From contig NZ_AP018725.1 of the NCBI RefSeq assembly GCF_003967195.1, positions 2,662,001 to 2,726,000 on the forward strand: a stretch of 64,000 nt of DNA, written 5' to 3'. The translations under genes and the position numbers were made by a program. This DNA comes from Sulfuriflexus mobilis. GTDB lineage: Bacteria; Pseudomonadota; Gammaproteobacteria; AKS1. The notes below the pieces were generated by a model. It saw only the letters and a list, made by a program, of their open reading frames with translations. It had not been told where the DNA came from and ran no database searches. Below are positions 32,645-40,829 of the stretch, in pieces; the first letter of the stretch is position 1; each line of letters starts with the position of its first letter.

Positions 32645-33286
32645 ATGGATTATCCAAGCGATCCTAATGTTGGCCTGGTCGGAGGGAAATTTACCGACGG
32701 TAATGAATTGGGTGGCGTTCCCGCATCACTTGATACCGCCGGTCATATGAATGGCATTACAGATGAAATATTAAATGTCATTGTCTCGGCGGGCCTCACG
32801 CCAGATGAAGCGGTTCTGACCCAGCTCGACACCGCCATTGCCACACTGATTGCCGGTGCCACGCCGGATGCCAGCGAAACAGCCAAGGGCATTATTGAGC
32901 TTGCCATCAACGCAGAAGCAGCAGCCGGAACGGATGCGCTTAGAGCTCTCACGCCAGCGGCGCTGGCTTCATTGTTTGGTGTGAGCTCTCCGGCGGAAAA
33001 TGGCTATGCGCGAATTCCTATAAAGATTGGGACGGCGATTGATGAAATTATTGTTCAATGGGGAAGAGCCACGAGTAACGCATCCGGGCTTGCGGCAGTC
33101 ACTTATCCGATAGCCTTCACGGCAGCGGTTTATGTTGGACTCGGAACTGTATTCGCTAATGTCCTGGATAATAATCTCGTGACGGTAGGAAATCTATCGA
33201 CGACAGGAATGTCCTTGTTTGCAAGTGACGGGTCGGGTGTCGCGCTCAATGCGACGGTTGTTCATTGGATTGCAATAGGTAAATAA
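32645..33286 (+). CDS. Tail fibre protein
   Basis: 213 residues. The N-terminal LVGGKFTDGNELGGVPASLD and the segment ASETAKGIIELAINAEAAAG are characteristic of fibre repeats. The C-terminus (IVQWGRATSNASGLAAVTYP and VHWIAIGK) resembles the gp53-like receptor-binding domain. It is short for a Mu fibre, suggesting a different host receptor strategy or a truncated fibre. Confidence 0.82.
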   Translation: MDYPSDPNVGLVGGKFTDGNELGGVPASLDTAGHMNGITDEILNVIVSAGLTPDEAVLTQLDTAIATLIAGATPDASETAKGIIELAINAEAAAGTDALRALTPAALASLFGVSSPAENGYARIPIKIGTAIDEIIVQWGRATSNASGLAAVTYPIAFTAAVYVGLGTVFANVLDNNLVTVGNLSTTGMSLFASDGSGVALNATVVHWIAIGK

Positions 33287-33287
33287 A

Positions 33288-33878
33288 ATGGCCAATAAAT
33301 ATTACATACAATTTAACGTAGCAAACGAACTTGTTACTCGATTCGACAGCCACTCGTCGCATCTCCCACACCCTGCGGGCACAGTCGAGGTGTCTAAAAC
33401 CGTATGGGATCAAACTGTTCAGGAAACCGACGGTATCTGGAAGCGTGATCCAGTGACGGGTGACATCACCAAGCATCCACTCCCATTGATGCCGCTCGCT
33501 GCCTTGCAAAAACAAGGCAAGGCCCGAGTTGATGCCGCCGCCGAACAAGCCCGCATGCAATTCATTACGCCAGGCTCCGGTCAGGCTATTGTCTACGAAC
33601 TGAAGCGTGCTGAGTTGATGGCGTATGAAGCAGCAGGTTCGCCCGTTGCTACCGACTACCCATTGATGAACGAACGTGCCACGCGCAAAGGCATGACGCT
33701 TGCTCAGGTGGCTACTGAATGGCGTGCCAAAGTGGATGTATGGACTGGATATGCTGCGCAGATCGAGGGCTTACGTGAAGGTGCCAAAGAGGCCATCGAT
33801 GCTGTAGTTGATGATGCCAGCGCACAAGCCAACATCGACGCCATCGTCAACGGCATCACCTGGCCCGCGCCGGTTTGA
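33288..33878 (+). CDS. Tail fibre assembly-like protein
   Basis: 196 residues directly after the fibre gene. The N-terminal half recalls small fibre-associated domains (WDQTVQETDGIWKRDP); the C-terminal half is helical, with LKRAELMAYEAAGSPVATDY and LAQVATEWRAKVDVW, as in fibre assembly or DUF4376-like proteins. It probably acts as a chaperone or adaptor. Confidence 0.6.
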   Translation: MANKYYIQFNVANELVTRFDSHSSHLPHPAGTVEVSKTVWDQTVQETDGIWKRDPVTGDITKHPLPLMPLAALQKQGKARVDAAAEQARMQFITPGSGQAIVYELKRAELMAYEAAGSPVATDYPLMNERATRKGMTLAQVATEWRAKVDVWTGYAAQIEGLREGAKEAIDAVVDDASAQANIDAIVNGITWPAPV

Positions 33879-34112
33879 TTCTTGGCTAATAAGGGTGGCC
33901 GAAGACCCTGAAAAATGAGGACGGGAAAATGATAACGGCTCAGGGAAAGCCTGGGCAGTCCATTAAAGAAGAAGGGAGCGACCAGGCGGTGCGGTAACAC
34001 CACCCAGCCCCCAACCACAGTGTACAAGCCACTGTGAGCCAGGCAAGGCTCCCCCGCCGCACGTGCAGCATGGGTGAGCCTACCATAACCACAATAAGAA
34101 CCAGAGGCTCAC
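33879..34112 (+). ncRNA. Candidate structured RNA leader upstream of dam
   Basis: 234-nt gene-free leader with many stems: AGGGT/ACCCT (33892-33909), GCTCAGG/CCTGGGC (33938-33956), GGTG/CACC (33988-34001), CACAGTG/CACTGTG (34016-34036), a closing GGCGG/CCGCC (33985-34058), and GTGAGCCT/AGGCTCAC (34074-34112). The last stem buries the ribosome site directly before the dam ATG. A second GTGAGCC (34034-34040) and a second GGCTC (34047-34051) could compete for the same partners, a switch-like layout. No known RNA family was recognised. Confidence 0.55.
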
Positions 34113-34877
34113 ATGACTGCTAAACCATTAATTCCTTGGATAGGTGGCAAAACCAGACTTGCGGACAAAATACTGCCGCTATTCCCGGCCCACACCTGCT
34201 ACGTTGAACCGTTCGCAGGGGCAGCCGGATTGCTCTTTAAAAAAGAACCCAGCAAGGTCGAAGTGCTGAACGACATCAACGGTGACCTGGTCAACCTGTA
34301 CCGGGTTGTCCAGCACCACCTGGTCGAATTCCTGAAGTGCTTCGAGTATGCCGTTGTCGGTCGCCAGATGTTCGAGTGGGAGCAGATGAAGAACCCGGAA
34401 ACGCTCACCGACATCCAGCGGGCCGCCCGCTTCTTCTACCTGCAGAAACTGGCCTTCGGTGCCAGGGTGGAATCGCAGCACTACGGCGTTGACCCTACAG
34501 GCCCGCCAAGACTTAATCTGCGCCGTATCGAGGAGGCACTGACCGCCTCGCACCTGCGCATCTCCCGTGTCCATGTCGAGCATCTGGACTGGCAGGAATG
34601 CATCCGACGCTACGACCGCAAGCACACCCTGTTCTACCTCGATCCACCGTACTGGCAGACCGAGGGCTACGGAGTGGAATTCGGCCTCGAGCAGTACGAG
34701 CAGATGGCCGACCTGGCCGCCAGCATCAAGGGCAAGATGGTGGTCAGCGTCAACGATCACAAGGACATGCGCCGTGTGTTCAAGGGGCTTCGCATCAAGA
34801 CCGTGCCGATCACCTACACCGTGGGTGGCAAACAGGGCAGGAACGAGAAGAAGGAGCTAATTATCAGGTCGTGGTAG
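34113..34877 (+). CDS. dam: DNA adenine methylase (Dam-type)
   Basis: 254 residues: SAM-binding PWIGGKTRLADKILPLFP and YVEPFAGAAGLLFKKEP, and catalytic motif YLDPPYWQTEGYG. This is a D12-class N6-adenine methylase. It occupies the mom position at the right end of Mu and likely protects phage DNA from restriction or alters regulation. Its start codon abuts a stem that could hide the ribosome site. Confidence 0.9.
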   Translation: MTAKPLIPWIGGKTRLADKILPLFPAHTCYVEPFAGAAGLLFKKEPSKVEVLNDINGDLVNLYRVVQHHLVEFLKCFEYAVVGRQMFEWEQMKNPETLTDIQRAARFFYLQKLAFGARVESQHYGVDPTGPPRLNLRRIEEALTASHLRISRVHVEHLDWQECIRRYDRKHTLFYLDPPYWQTEGYGVEFGLEQYEQMADLAASIKGKMVVSVNDHKDMRRVFKGLRIKTVPITYTVGGKQGRNEKKELIIRSW

Positions 34878-34910
34878 ACTATGATGAAATATATACCGTC
34901 AGGGGATGTT

Positions 34911-35768
34911 ATGAGAGTCTTTATAAGCTGGTCTGGAGAGGCTTCAAAAATTGCAGCAATGGCACTGCGCGACCATCTTCCCGAGATCATCCAAGCATTA
35001 AGGCCTTGGTGCTCTACTGAGGATATTGATTCAGGTACCGTCTGGAATGCTGAACTTATTAAGGCGCTTAATGAATCGGTTTTTGGTATTATTTGTGTGA
35101 CCCATCATAACCAAAATCGACCGTGGCTGATGTATGAATCGGGAGCGTTGGCTCATAAATTAGACCCTGAAAATACGATTAATAATGTCTGTCCGTTATT
35201 AATTGGCATGGAGAACATAGACCTCAATAAGGTTTTGGGTGCGTTTCAATCGAAGACAACCAAGAAAGAGGAAGTATATAGGCTTGTTGTTGATATAAAT
35301 AAAAAGCTGAATTCTTCTGATCGGCTCAGAGAGGGCGTGTTAGAAAGGTCGTTTGAACGTGTATGGCCTGACCTCAATGCGAAGCTCGGCGAGGCAACTA
35401 AGCTTGCCAAAGAAGAGCCTGACCAACCCAAGCAGTTAACAACCCCGGACATGCTATCCCGTATAATGGGTCAAAATAGCCTCATACATGATCTCGCTAT
35501 CAGAATCCTTGCCGAGAACCAGCTTCATCAGAACGATATCCTGAATAATCTCGGAATCAATAAGCAAGCTCTTCAGTATTTGCAATTGGCCGGGGCGATT
35601 ACTCCACCCCCAGAACTCAGTCAATTTGGTCTTTCCCGCCCGTCAAGGGCACAAAATGACAACATCATGGCCCCGGGGGGGTTGAGTGAATTGGGTTCCC
35701 GCTTTCCTGGAACAGAGGCAGATGTATCAAAACCAAAAGACGATGATAGCCCAGGCAGTTCTAATTAA
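34911..35768 (+). CDS. TIR-domain protein
   Basis: 285 residues from the ATG at 34911, which has AGGGG upstream (an ATG at 34881 is less well supported). The TIR domain spans about 1-140: MRVFISWSGEASKIA, LRPWCSTEDIDSG, and PWLMYESGAL with Glu76 as likely NADase residue. A helical middle and a disordered acidic tail follow. Bacterial TIR proteins often deplete NAD in antiphage defence. The gene is AT-richer than neighbours and is the last phage gene, so it is a likely accessory gene. Confidence 0.75.
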   Translation: MRVFISWSGEASKIAAMALRDHLPEIIQALRPWCSTEDIDSGTVWNAELIKALNESVFGIICVTHHNQNRPWLMYESGALAHKLDPENTINNVCPLLIGMENIDLNKVLGAFQSKTTKKEEVYRLVVDINKKLNSSDRLREGVLERSFERVWPDLNAKLGEATKLAKEEPDQPKQLTTPDMLSRIMGQNSLIHDLAIRILAENQLHQNDILNNLGINKQALQYLQLAGAITPPPELSQFGLSRPSRAQNDNIMAPGGLSELGSRFPGTEADVSKPKDDDSPGSSN

Positions 35769-35900
35769 TAAGCCCACAACCCGCCGTATTTATTCTTAAT
35801 ATATAGGGTGTATTGATGTAGCAGCGGCTACTGCCCGGTCTAGGGCTGTTTAAGGCCCATTCAAGAGGCCGCAAATCAGACGAAAACGGCGATTTTTACT
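35769..35900. other. Non-coding right-terminal region of prophage
   Basis: About 130 bp between the TIR gene and the paired end repeats, with no ORF. GCCGCAAATCAGACGAAA (35868-35885) weakly resembles the two downstream repeats and may be a third, degenerate transposase site. Confidence 0.4.
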
Positions 35901-35947
35901 GTCGCAATTCAAGTGGCGAGGCGTCGCAAACCATGTGCCGCGTTACA
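35901..35947 (+). repeat. Probable transposase-binding right end of the prophage
   Basis: Two direct repeats 22 bp apart: GTCGCAATTCAAGTGGCG (35901) and GTCGCAAACCATGTGCCG (35923), consensus GTCGCAANNCANGTGNCG. Mu R1 and R2 are likewise adjacent 22-bp sites at the right end. The sequence then runs GTGCCGCGTTACA to 35947, close in shape to the Mu terminus GTGCGCCGCTTCA and ending in CA as required. The 5-bp target duplication would be ACGGG (35948-35952), untestable without the left end. Confidence 0.6.
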
Positions 35948-36624
35948 ACGGGTTCATTATGAATACCCTAACCTTTGTCCCAAAGGTTCAGGGCAACTCG
36001 CGCTGTGCTCCGCACTCTTTAGCGCTCAAACAGTGCTCGCTATGATCCTGCTTTGTCTGCGATGCTCGGCGAGAGATAACGGAACTTTACGAGCGCTTTA
36101 GAAAAAATCAAAAACCCAACCCATAGCACTGACTTGGCTCTTCACCTTAGAACCCCTTCGGGTTTCTCCCTAGAATCTCTTCGAGCTTCATCAGGGATTC
36201 CCTGCTCTTGCTCCGCAAGTTCTGGTTATTAGGTATTTCCTACGCTTCGCTACGGTCACCCCCTTCGATGCAGCCGAGCCGCGCAGGAAATTTCCGGATG
36301 GTCACGTGCAGTCGACCCCGTTTGTAGGCGTAACCGTAGCAAAGCGAAGGTTGCAGTAAGCCGTTAAGCAAACGGGAGGAGTCTGTGCGTGCCGGAAATT
36401 TCTGAGCAGTGAGGGGACTTGTTTATTCAGTGGTGACTGAATAAACAAGCAAATCGCGGGGCGTGCTTTCTTTGGTTACTTTCTTTGCACGAGCAAAGAA
36501 AGTAACACGCGCCCGGTGGGCGTGTAAAAAACAACTGTTCTTAAAAACTTAAAAGTCTTTCGTACGCGAAGCGTACATATATTCCCCTCACCCTAGCCCT
36601 CTCCCGCAAGGGGAGAGGGAAAAG
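35948..36624. other. Gene-free chromosomal stretch rich in inverted repeats
   Basis: About 680 bp with no supported gene. Near-perfect hairpins: CTTGTTTATTCAG/CTGAATAAACAAG (36418-36449), GTTACTTTCTTTGC/GCAAAGAAAGTAAC (36475-36506), GTACGC/GCGTAC (about 36562-36576) and CCCTCTCCC/GGGAGAGGG (36597-36619), the last a REP-like sequence common in gammaproteobacteria. The first 200 bp resemble relic coding sequence. The prophage appears to have inserted into this region. Confidence 0.6.
36597..36619. repeat. REP-like hairpin CCCTCTCCC/GGGAGAGGG
   Basis: A 9-bp perfect stem with a 5-nt loop, immediately 3' of the reverse UPF0178 gene. Similar sequences are dispersed intergenic repeats in many gammaproteobacteria. 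There is no T-run on the minus side, so it may stabilise mRNA rather than terminate. Confidence 0.5.
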
Positions 36625-37071
36625 CTACAAAAACTTAACCAGAAATTTATCCAACTCATTAGCAAACGCCTGCCGATCCCGCTGATTGAGCACCGGTGGC
36701 CCACCCTCCTGAACACCACTCGCGCGCATGGTATCCATAAAATCCCGCATGTTGAGTCGTTGCCGGATATTTTCCTTATCATAAAACTCGCCACGTGGAT
36801 TCAGGGCGTGGGCACCTTTATCGATCACTTCTGACGCTAATGGAATATCCGCGGTAATAATCAGGTCACCGCTGGCACAACGCTGCACAATTTCATCGTC
36901 GGCCACATCAAAACCACTCACCACCTGTATGGAGGTGATGTTTTTGTCTACCGGGGTTTGCAAGGCGTGATTGGCAACCAGGGTCAGCCGCACGCCGGTA
37001 CGGCGTGCGGCACGAAAGAGGATTTCCTTGATCACCTTCGGGCAGGCGTCGGCATCAACCCATATCTGCAT
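36625..37071 (-). CDS. yaiI: UPF0178/YaiI family protein
   Basis: 148 residues: [20 protein letters not shown], then [39 protein letters not shown] and [12 protein letters not shown]. This is the DUF188 (YaiI/YqxD) family with a PIN-like acidic pattern; biochemical role not established. It starts 6 bp after the moaE stop and so probably shares its transcript. Confidence 0.9.
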   Translation of the reverse strand: MQIWVDADACPKVIKEILFRAARRTGVRLTLVANHALQTPVDKNITSIQVVSGFDVADDEIVQRCASGDLIITADIPLASEVIDKGAHALNPRGEFYDKENIRQRLNMRDFMDTMRASGVQEGGPPVLNQRDRQAFANELDKFLVKFL

Positions 37072-37077
37072 ACTGCA

Positions 37078-37524
37078 TCAGCCCTTGGTGTTTTTATCGA
37101 CCCAGCGTTGCCCTGCTGCCAGCGATTCCTTCTTCCAGAACGGGGCATCGGTCTTCAACTTCTCGATCAGGAAACGTGCCGCATCAAACGCCGCCCCGCG
37201 GTGTGCCGACCAGGCAGCAACCAGCACGATCGGGTCATTCGGCAGGATGTCGCCGACGCGGTGCAGGACCAGGCAATCAAGGATGGGGTAGTCGGCCATG
37301 GCCTGGGCGCAGAGTTGCTCCAGCACCTTCTCGGTCATGCCCGGGTAGTGTTCGAGAAACATCTTCGTGACCTCGTCACCCTCGTTGAAGTCACGCATCG
37401 TGCCGACAAAACTGGTGGTGGCACCGTACTGGCCGGCACCATGTTGGGAGATCAGGTCGCGTTCATAGGTGGCGAGTTCGACGTAGGGGTCGAGGCGGCC
37501 GGGGAAAAGGCGGACTTCAGGCAT
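37078..37524 (-). CDS. moaE: Molybdopterin synthase catalytic subunit MoaE
   Basis: 148 residues: GATTSFVGTMRDFNEGDEVT, LEHYPGMTEKVLEQLCAQAM, VLHRVGDILPNDPIVLVAAW and CRT-type Lys region FLIEKLKTDAPFWKKE. It converts cyclic pyranopterin monophosphate to molybdopterin using thiocarboxylated MoaD. It follows moaD by 4 bp. Confidence 0.95.
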   Translation of the reverse strand: MPEVRLFPGRLDPYVELATYERDLISQHGAGQYGATTSFVGTMRDFNEGDEVTKMFLEHYPGMTEKVLEQLCAQAMADYPILDCLVLHRVGDILPNDPIVLVAAWSAHRGAAFDAARFLIEKLKTDAPFWKKESLAAGQRWVDKNTKG

Positions 37525-37528
37525 CTGT

Positions 37529-37762
37529 CTAGCCCCCTGTTACCGGTGGGAAGAAGGCGACCTCGTCGCCGTCCGCTACGCTGGCATGGGCCTGCACGTA
37601 GTCCTGGTTGATGGCCATGAGCAGGTTATCGGGCATGGCCTCACCCCCGGCCACGGCCGCCCAGACTTCGCCGACGGTATTCGCTGCACCGGCCTCGAGC
37701 TCGGCATCGGCGCGGCCCATGCGCTCGCGCAGGCTGGCAAAGAATCGGACCTGGATCGTCAT
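37529..37762 (-). CDS. moaD: Molybdopterin synthase sulfur carrier MoaD
   Basis: 77 residues from the ATG at 37762 (GAGGTG upstream), beta-grasp ubiquitin-like: [27 protein letters not shown]. The C-terminal Gly-Gly is adenylated and thiocarboxylated to donate sulfur. It is divergent from moaC over about 107 bp, which must hold both promoters. Confidence 0.94.
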   Translation of the reverse strand: MTIQVRFFASLRERMGRADAELEAGAANTVGEVWAAVAGGEAMPDNLLMAINQDYVQAHASVADGDEVAFFPPVTGG

Positions 37763-37869
37763 ATACACCTCGTCTTTTCGCAAACACGGCCGCGGGCATG
37801 CCTGCGGCGGGCAGACCCGTTATACTCCCAATTACACTGGGGGCCTGTATAGAGGAGATTGTAACACCG

Positions 37870-38349
37870 ATGGGCAAACTGACTCATTTCAATACGCGCG
37901 GCGAGGCGCATATGGTCGATATCGGTGACAAGGCCGTGACCCGCCGCGAGGCCGTCGCCGGGGGGCGCATCCTGATGGCGCCGGCGACCCTGCAATTAAT
38001 CCGCGAGGGTGGGCACAAGAAGGGCGATGTGCTCGGGATTGCCCGGGTCGCCGGGATCATGGCGGCGAAGAAGACCGCCGAGCTGATCCCACTCTGTCAC
38101 CCCCTGAGCCTGACCCACGTCGATATCGAACTGGATGCCCAGGCACGCGAAGATGGCGTGACCTGCACGGTCACGGCACAGACCGATGGCAAGACCGGCA
38201 TCGAGATGGAGGCCCTGACCGCCGTGCAGGTCACCCTGCTGACCATCTATGATATGTGCAAGGCCGTCGACCGCAGTATGGTCATCGAGGCCGTCAGGTT
38301 ATTGAAAAAATCCGGAGGCAAGTCCGGTGACTGGGTTCGCGCAGAATAG
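37870..38349 (+). CDS. moaC: Cyclic pyranopterin monophosphate synthase MoaC
   Basis: 159 residues from the ATG at 37870: [40 protein letters not shown] and [26 protein letters not shown]. It catalyses the second step of molybdenum cofactor synthesis with MoaA. Upstream in-frame codons overlap the moaD promoter and lack a ribosome site. Confidence 0.95.
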   Translation: MGKLTHFNTRGEAHMVDIGDKAVTRREAVAGGRILMAPATLQLIREGGHKKGDVLGIARVAGIMAAKKTAELIPLCHPLSLTHVDIELDAQAREDGVTCTVTAQTDGKTGIEMEALTAVQVTLLTIYDMCKAVDRSMVIEAVRLLKKSGGKSGDWVRAE

Positions 38350-38372
38350 ACCCGACGAAAAACGATTTTCCT

Positions 38373-38600
38373 ATGGCAAAACAATCCTTCACCTTCGATG
38401 GTAACGAAGAAAACGTTGATGCGCTGGTGCTCGAGAATTCGACGCTCGGCCCCTATTGGGCCGCCTATGCCGGCCCCTGCCTAAAGCTCTGGCCAGAACT
38501 GGAGAAACTGGCCCGGGAGTATAACGGCCGTTTCCTGCTCGGTGGCGAACACGAACTGGTGGTGAAATACCGCAAGCAAATGATGAACTTGATGTTCTGA
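38373..38600 (+). CDS. Short thioredoxin-like protein lacking the CxxC pair
   Basis: 75 residues resembling only the first half of a YbbN/thioredoxin fold: a start strand, then GPYWAAYAGPCLKLWPELEK LAREYNGRFLLGG. The usual WCGPC is YAGPC: the first catalytic Cys is Ala, so dithiol chemistry is not possible. It ends where a full domain would continue. It is either a degenerate remnant or a small binding domain; the reading frame is clean with an intact start. Confidence 0.6.
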   Translation: MAKQSFTFDGNEENVDALVLENSTLGPYWAAYAGPCLKLWPELEKLAREYNGRFLLGGEHELVVKYRKQMMNLMF

Positions 38601-38620
38601 ATCATCATGGTTATTCATCG

Positions 38621-39295
38621 ATGACCATTCGCCCGCCTAAATCCGAACAGGAACTGCTTGAGCGCTGCCAGGCCATTGCCGGCCTGAGCGTGGCGGAACT
38701 CGCCCGCCAGCTTGATGTTACCGTGCCTGCCAACCTGCGTCAGCACAAGGGCTGGCTCGGTGAACTGGTCGAACAGGCGCTCGGAGCCGATGCCGCCTCA
38801 CTCTCCGAACCTGACTTCCGTGCCCTGGGGATAGAGTTAAAAACCCTGCCCCTCAATGCGCAGGGCAGGGTCCAGGAATCGACCTGGGTCTGTAGTGTGC
38901 CGCTACGTGATGCGGCCGGGTTACGCTGGGAAGACAGTTGCGTGTATCACAAGCTGCGCCACGTACTGTGGTTACCAGTAGAAGCCGATGCCGACACCCC
39001 CCTGCCTGAGCGCCTTATTGGCACCGGCCTGCTATGGCGTGCGGAAAATGAGCAACTTGAGGCCCTGCGTGCCGACTGGGAGGAGCTCATGGAACAGATT
39101 GCACTGGGGCAATTCGAGTCGCTGGATGCGCGTCATGGCGAGGTCTTGCAGATCCGCCCCAAGGCGGCCAATGCCAGGGTATTGGTGGAGGCCGTCGGCC
39201 CGGAGGGGGCGCCGATGCAAACCCTGCCACGGGGCTTTTATTTGCGTGCGGTCTTTACCAACACCCTGTTACAGGCACATTATTTCAGCCGCTGA
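38621..39295 (+). CDS. mutH: DNA mismatch repair endonuclease MutH
   Basis: 224 residues. ELVEQALGADAASLSEPDF and the catalytic LGIELKTLP (Asp and E-x-K of the PD-(D/E)XK fold) are present. It nicks the unmethylated strand at hemimethylated GATC sites when activated by MutL, implying a host Dam system. It lies 20 bp after the thioredoxin-like ORF. Confidence 0.94.
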   Translation: MTIRPPKSEQELLERCQAIAGLSVAELARQLDVTVPANLRQHKGWLGELVEQALGADAASLSEPDFRALGIELKTLPLNAQGRVQESTWVCSVPLRDAAGLRWEDSCVYHKLRHVLWLPVEADADTPLPERLIGTGLLWRAENEQLEALRADWEELMEQIALGQFESLDARHGEVLQIRPKAANARVLVEAVGPEGAPMQTLPRGFYLRAVFTNTLLQAHYFSR

Positions 39296-39682
39296 TTAAA
39301 CGCCTTGCCAGATATCCTTAATGTTACTGGCCAGGGTCATGGGGTCAAAGGGCTTGGCAATGACATCCACGGCCCCCAGGTCTTTATACTCTTTAACCTC
39401 TTGCGGTTGCACCTTGGCGGTCATGAAGATCACCGGGGTATTGGCCAGGGCCGGGAACTCCCGCAACTTTTTCATTGTGGTCGGGCCATCCATCTCGGGC
39501 ATCATAACATCAAGCAGCATCAGTTGCGGGGCAAAAGCCTCAGCCTTGTCGAGCGCCTCCTGACCGGAACTGCATACCTCCAGGGTAAAACCGCCCACTG
39601 CCTCCAGGGCCAACTTGGCCACGGCCTGGATGTCCGGCTCATCTTCCACGTAGAGAATGCGATTCAATGTCTCTGAACTCAT
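39296..39682 (-). CDS. CheY-like response regulator
   Basis: 128 residues from the ATG at 39682 (AGGAGCG upstream). [20 protein letters not shown], the phospho-acceptor region [16 protein letters not shown] (Asp), a conserved VIFMTAKVQ and the Lys in DVIAKPFDP define a single receiver domain without output domain. It ends against mutH (convergent, stop to stop). Confidence 0.9.
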   Translation of the reverse strand: MSSETLNRILYVEDEPDIQAVAKLALEAVGGFTLEVCSSGQEALDKAEAFAPQLMLLDVMMPEMDGPTTMKKLREFPALANTPVIFMTAKVQPQEVKEYKDLGAVDVIAKPFDPMTLASNIKDIWQGV

Positions 39683-39899
39683 TAGTAACGCTCCTGTTGA
39701 TACCTGTCCACTTATTCTGGCAGAAGCATAACACGCCGCCAGTCTCTGCTCTATTCCCTGATAAGTCTTATAGTTATTGCCGGTAGGCTGCTGCCTTAAC
39801 ATGGCGGCGACCCGGCGGACCCAGGGATGCTTTATGGTACCACTGTCAGCCTTCCCCGTTATCCGTCATACTATCGGGCCTTTGATAGTGACCTGTTAA

Positions 39900-40220
<321 letters not shown>

Positions 40221-40295
40221 TAACTGGCATTAATACCGACTTGACAGCATTGGGACGGCATCGCATGCTTGAAGCCTGACGTGCTGGAGGTCTGT

Positions 40296-40829
40296 ATGAG
40301 AACGATTCTGGTGTTTTTAAGTTTAACCCTGGCGGCCTGCCAGTACATGCCACCGCGTGATGTCAACTCACCGTTCTTTTTTCCGCCGGTCGGCTCACAG
40401 CTGCGTTTAACCCAGCCCCTGACCATCCCCGCCGATGATGCCGGTGTCTTTATTCAGTATGGAAAACCGCAATATTCCAACTGGCGGCTAAATCAATATT
40501 ACCCGCACTGTGATTTCGAGGTGTATACCCGCGCCAACCACGAAAGAATTATCCAGCCGGATACCTTTACCGTGACACGGGCCGTGCGTGAAACCGAAAA
40601 TGTCTCGCTGGCACCGGCTACCGTTGCCGATATTGGTTCTAGTGCCGGCCCACCGCATGAAAACTACATGACCGTGCTCTATCTGCACTCTGACAAACAA
40701 CCGGATGTCTTTCGCATGACCTGCCAGCAATGGGAAGACCCCAGCCAGGGGGATCACCTGACGGTGAAACAAATCCGTCAAGCCCTCGGTGACCTGTTTA
40801 TCCTCACACTTGCGGGTGGCGAGAATTAA
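40296..40829 (+). CDS. Predicted lipoprotein
   Basis: 177 residues from the ATG at 40296 (TGGAGG upstream). Signal peptide and lipobox LAAC; mature part beta-rich: QLRLTQPLTIPADDAGVFIQ and YYPHCDFEVYTRANHERIIQ, ending MTCQQWEDPSQGDHLTVKQI. Two cysteines (CDFE and TCQQ) may pair. It is probably an outer-membrane or periplasmic lipoprotein of unknown role. It ends in convergent 4-bp overlap with the MgtC-like gene. Confidence 0.75.
   Translation: MRTILVFLSLTLAACQYMPPRDVNSPFFFPPVGSQLRLTQPLTIPADDAGVFIQYGKPQYSNWRLNQYYPHCDFEVYTRANHERIIQPDTFTVTRAVRETENVSLAPATVADIGSSAGPPHENYMTVLYLHSDKQPDVFRMTCQQWEDPSQGDHLTVKQIRQALGDLFILTLAGGEN

Larger units (their letters stand above)
1..35947 (+). mobile_element. 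Mu-like transposable prophage (left end outside window)
   Basis: The gene order follows phage Mu closely: transposase A, ATPase B, early genes with GemA and a Mor-family activator, lysis genes, gp27/gp28 terminase, gp29 portal, gpF, protease, gpT, gp36, gpG, gp37, sheath, tube, gp41, tape measure, gpN, gpP, gp45-48, fibre and a methylase near the right end. Most genes overlap or abut on the plus strand; the exceptions are a reverse-strand cargo block (about 5.9-10.5 kb) and one reverse gene in the tail operon. The right end is placed after two direct repeats ending in CA at 35947. The left end, repressor and ner are upstream of the window, so completeness cannot be judged. Confidence 0.9.

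Noticed and set aside
33879-34112. Retron, DGR or group II intron RNA
   Set aside because: The region is structured, but there is no reverse transcriptase gene in the window and no VR/TR repeat pair with the tail fibre.
35913-36101. 62-aa plus ORF after the prophage
   Set aside because: It spans the proposed prophage end and low-information relic sequence; there is no ribosome site, and it looks like a decayed repeat-associated fragment.
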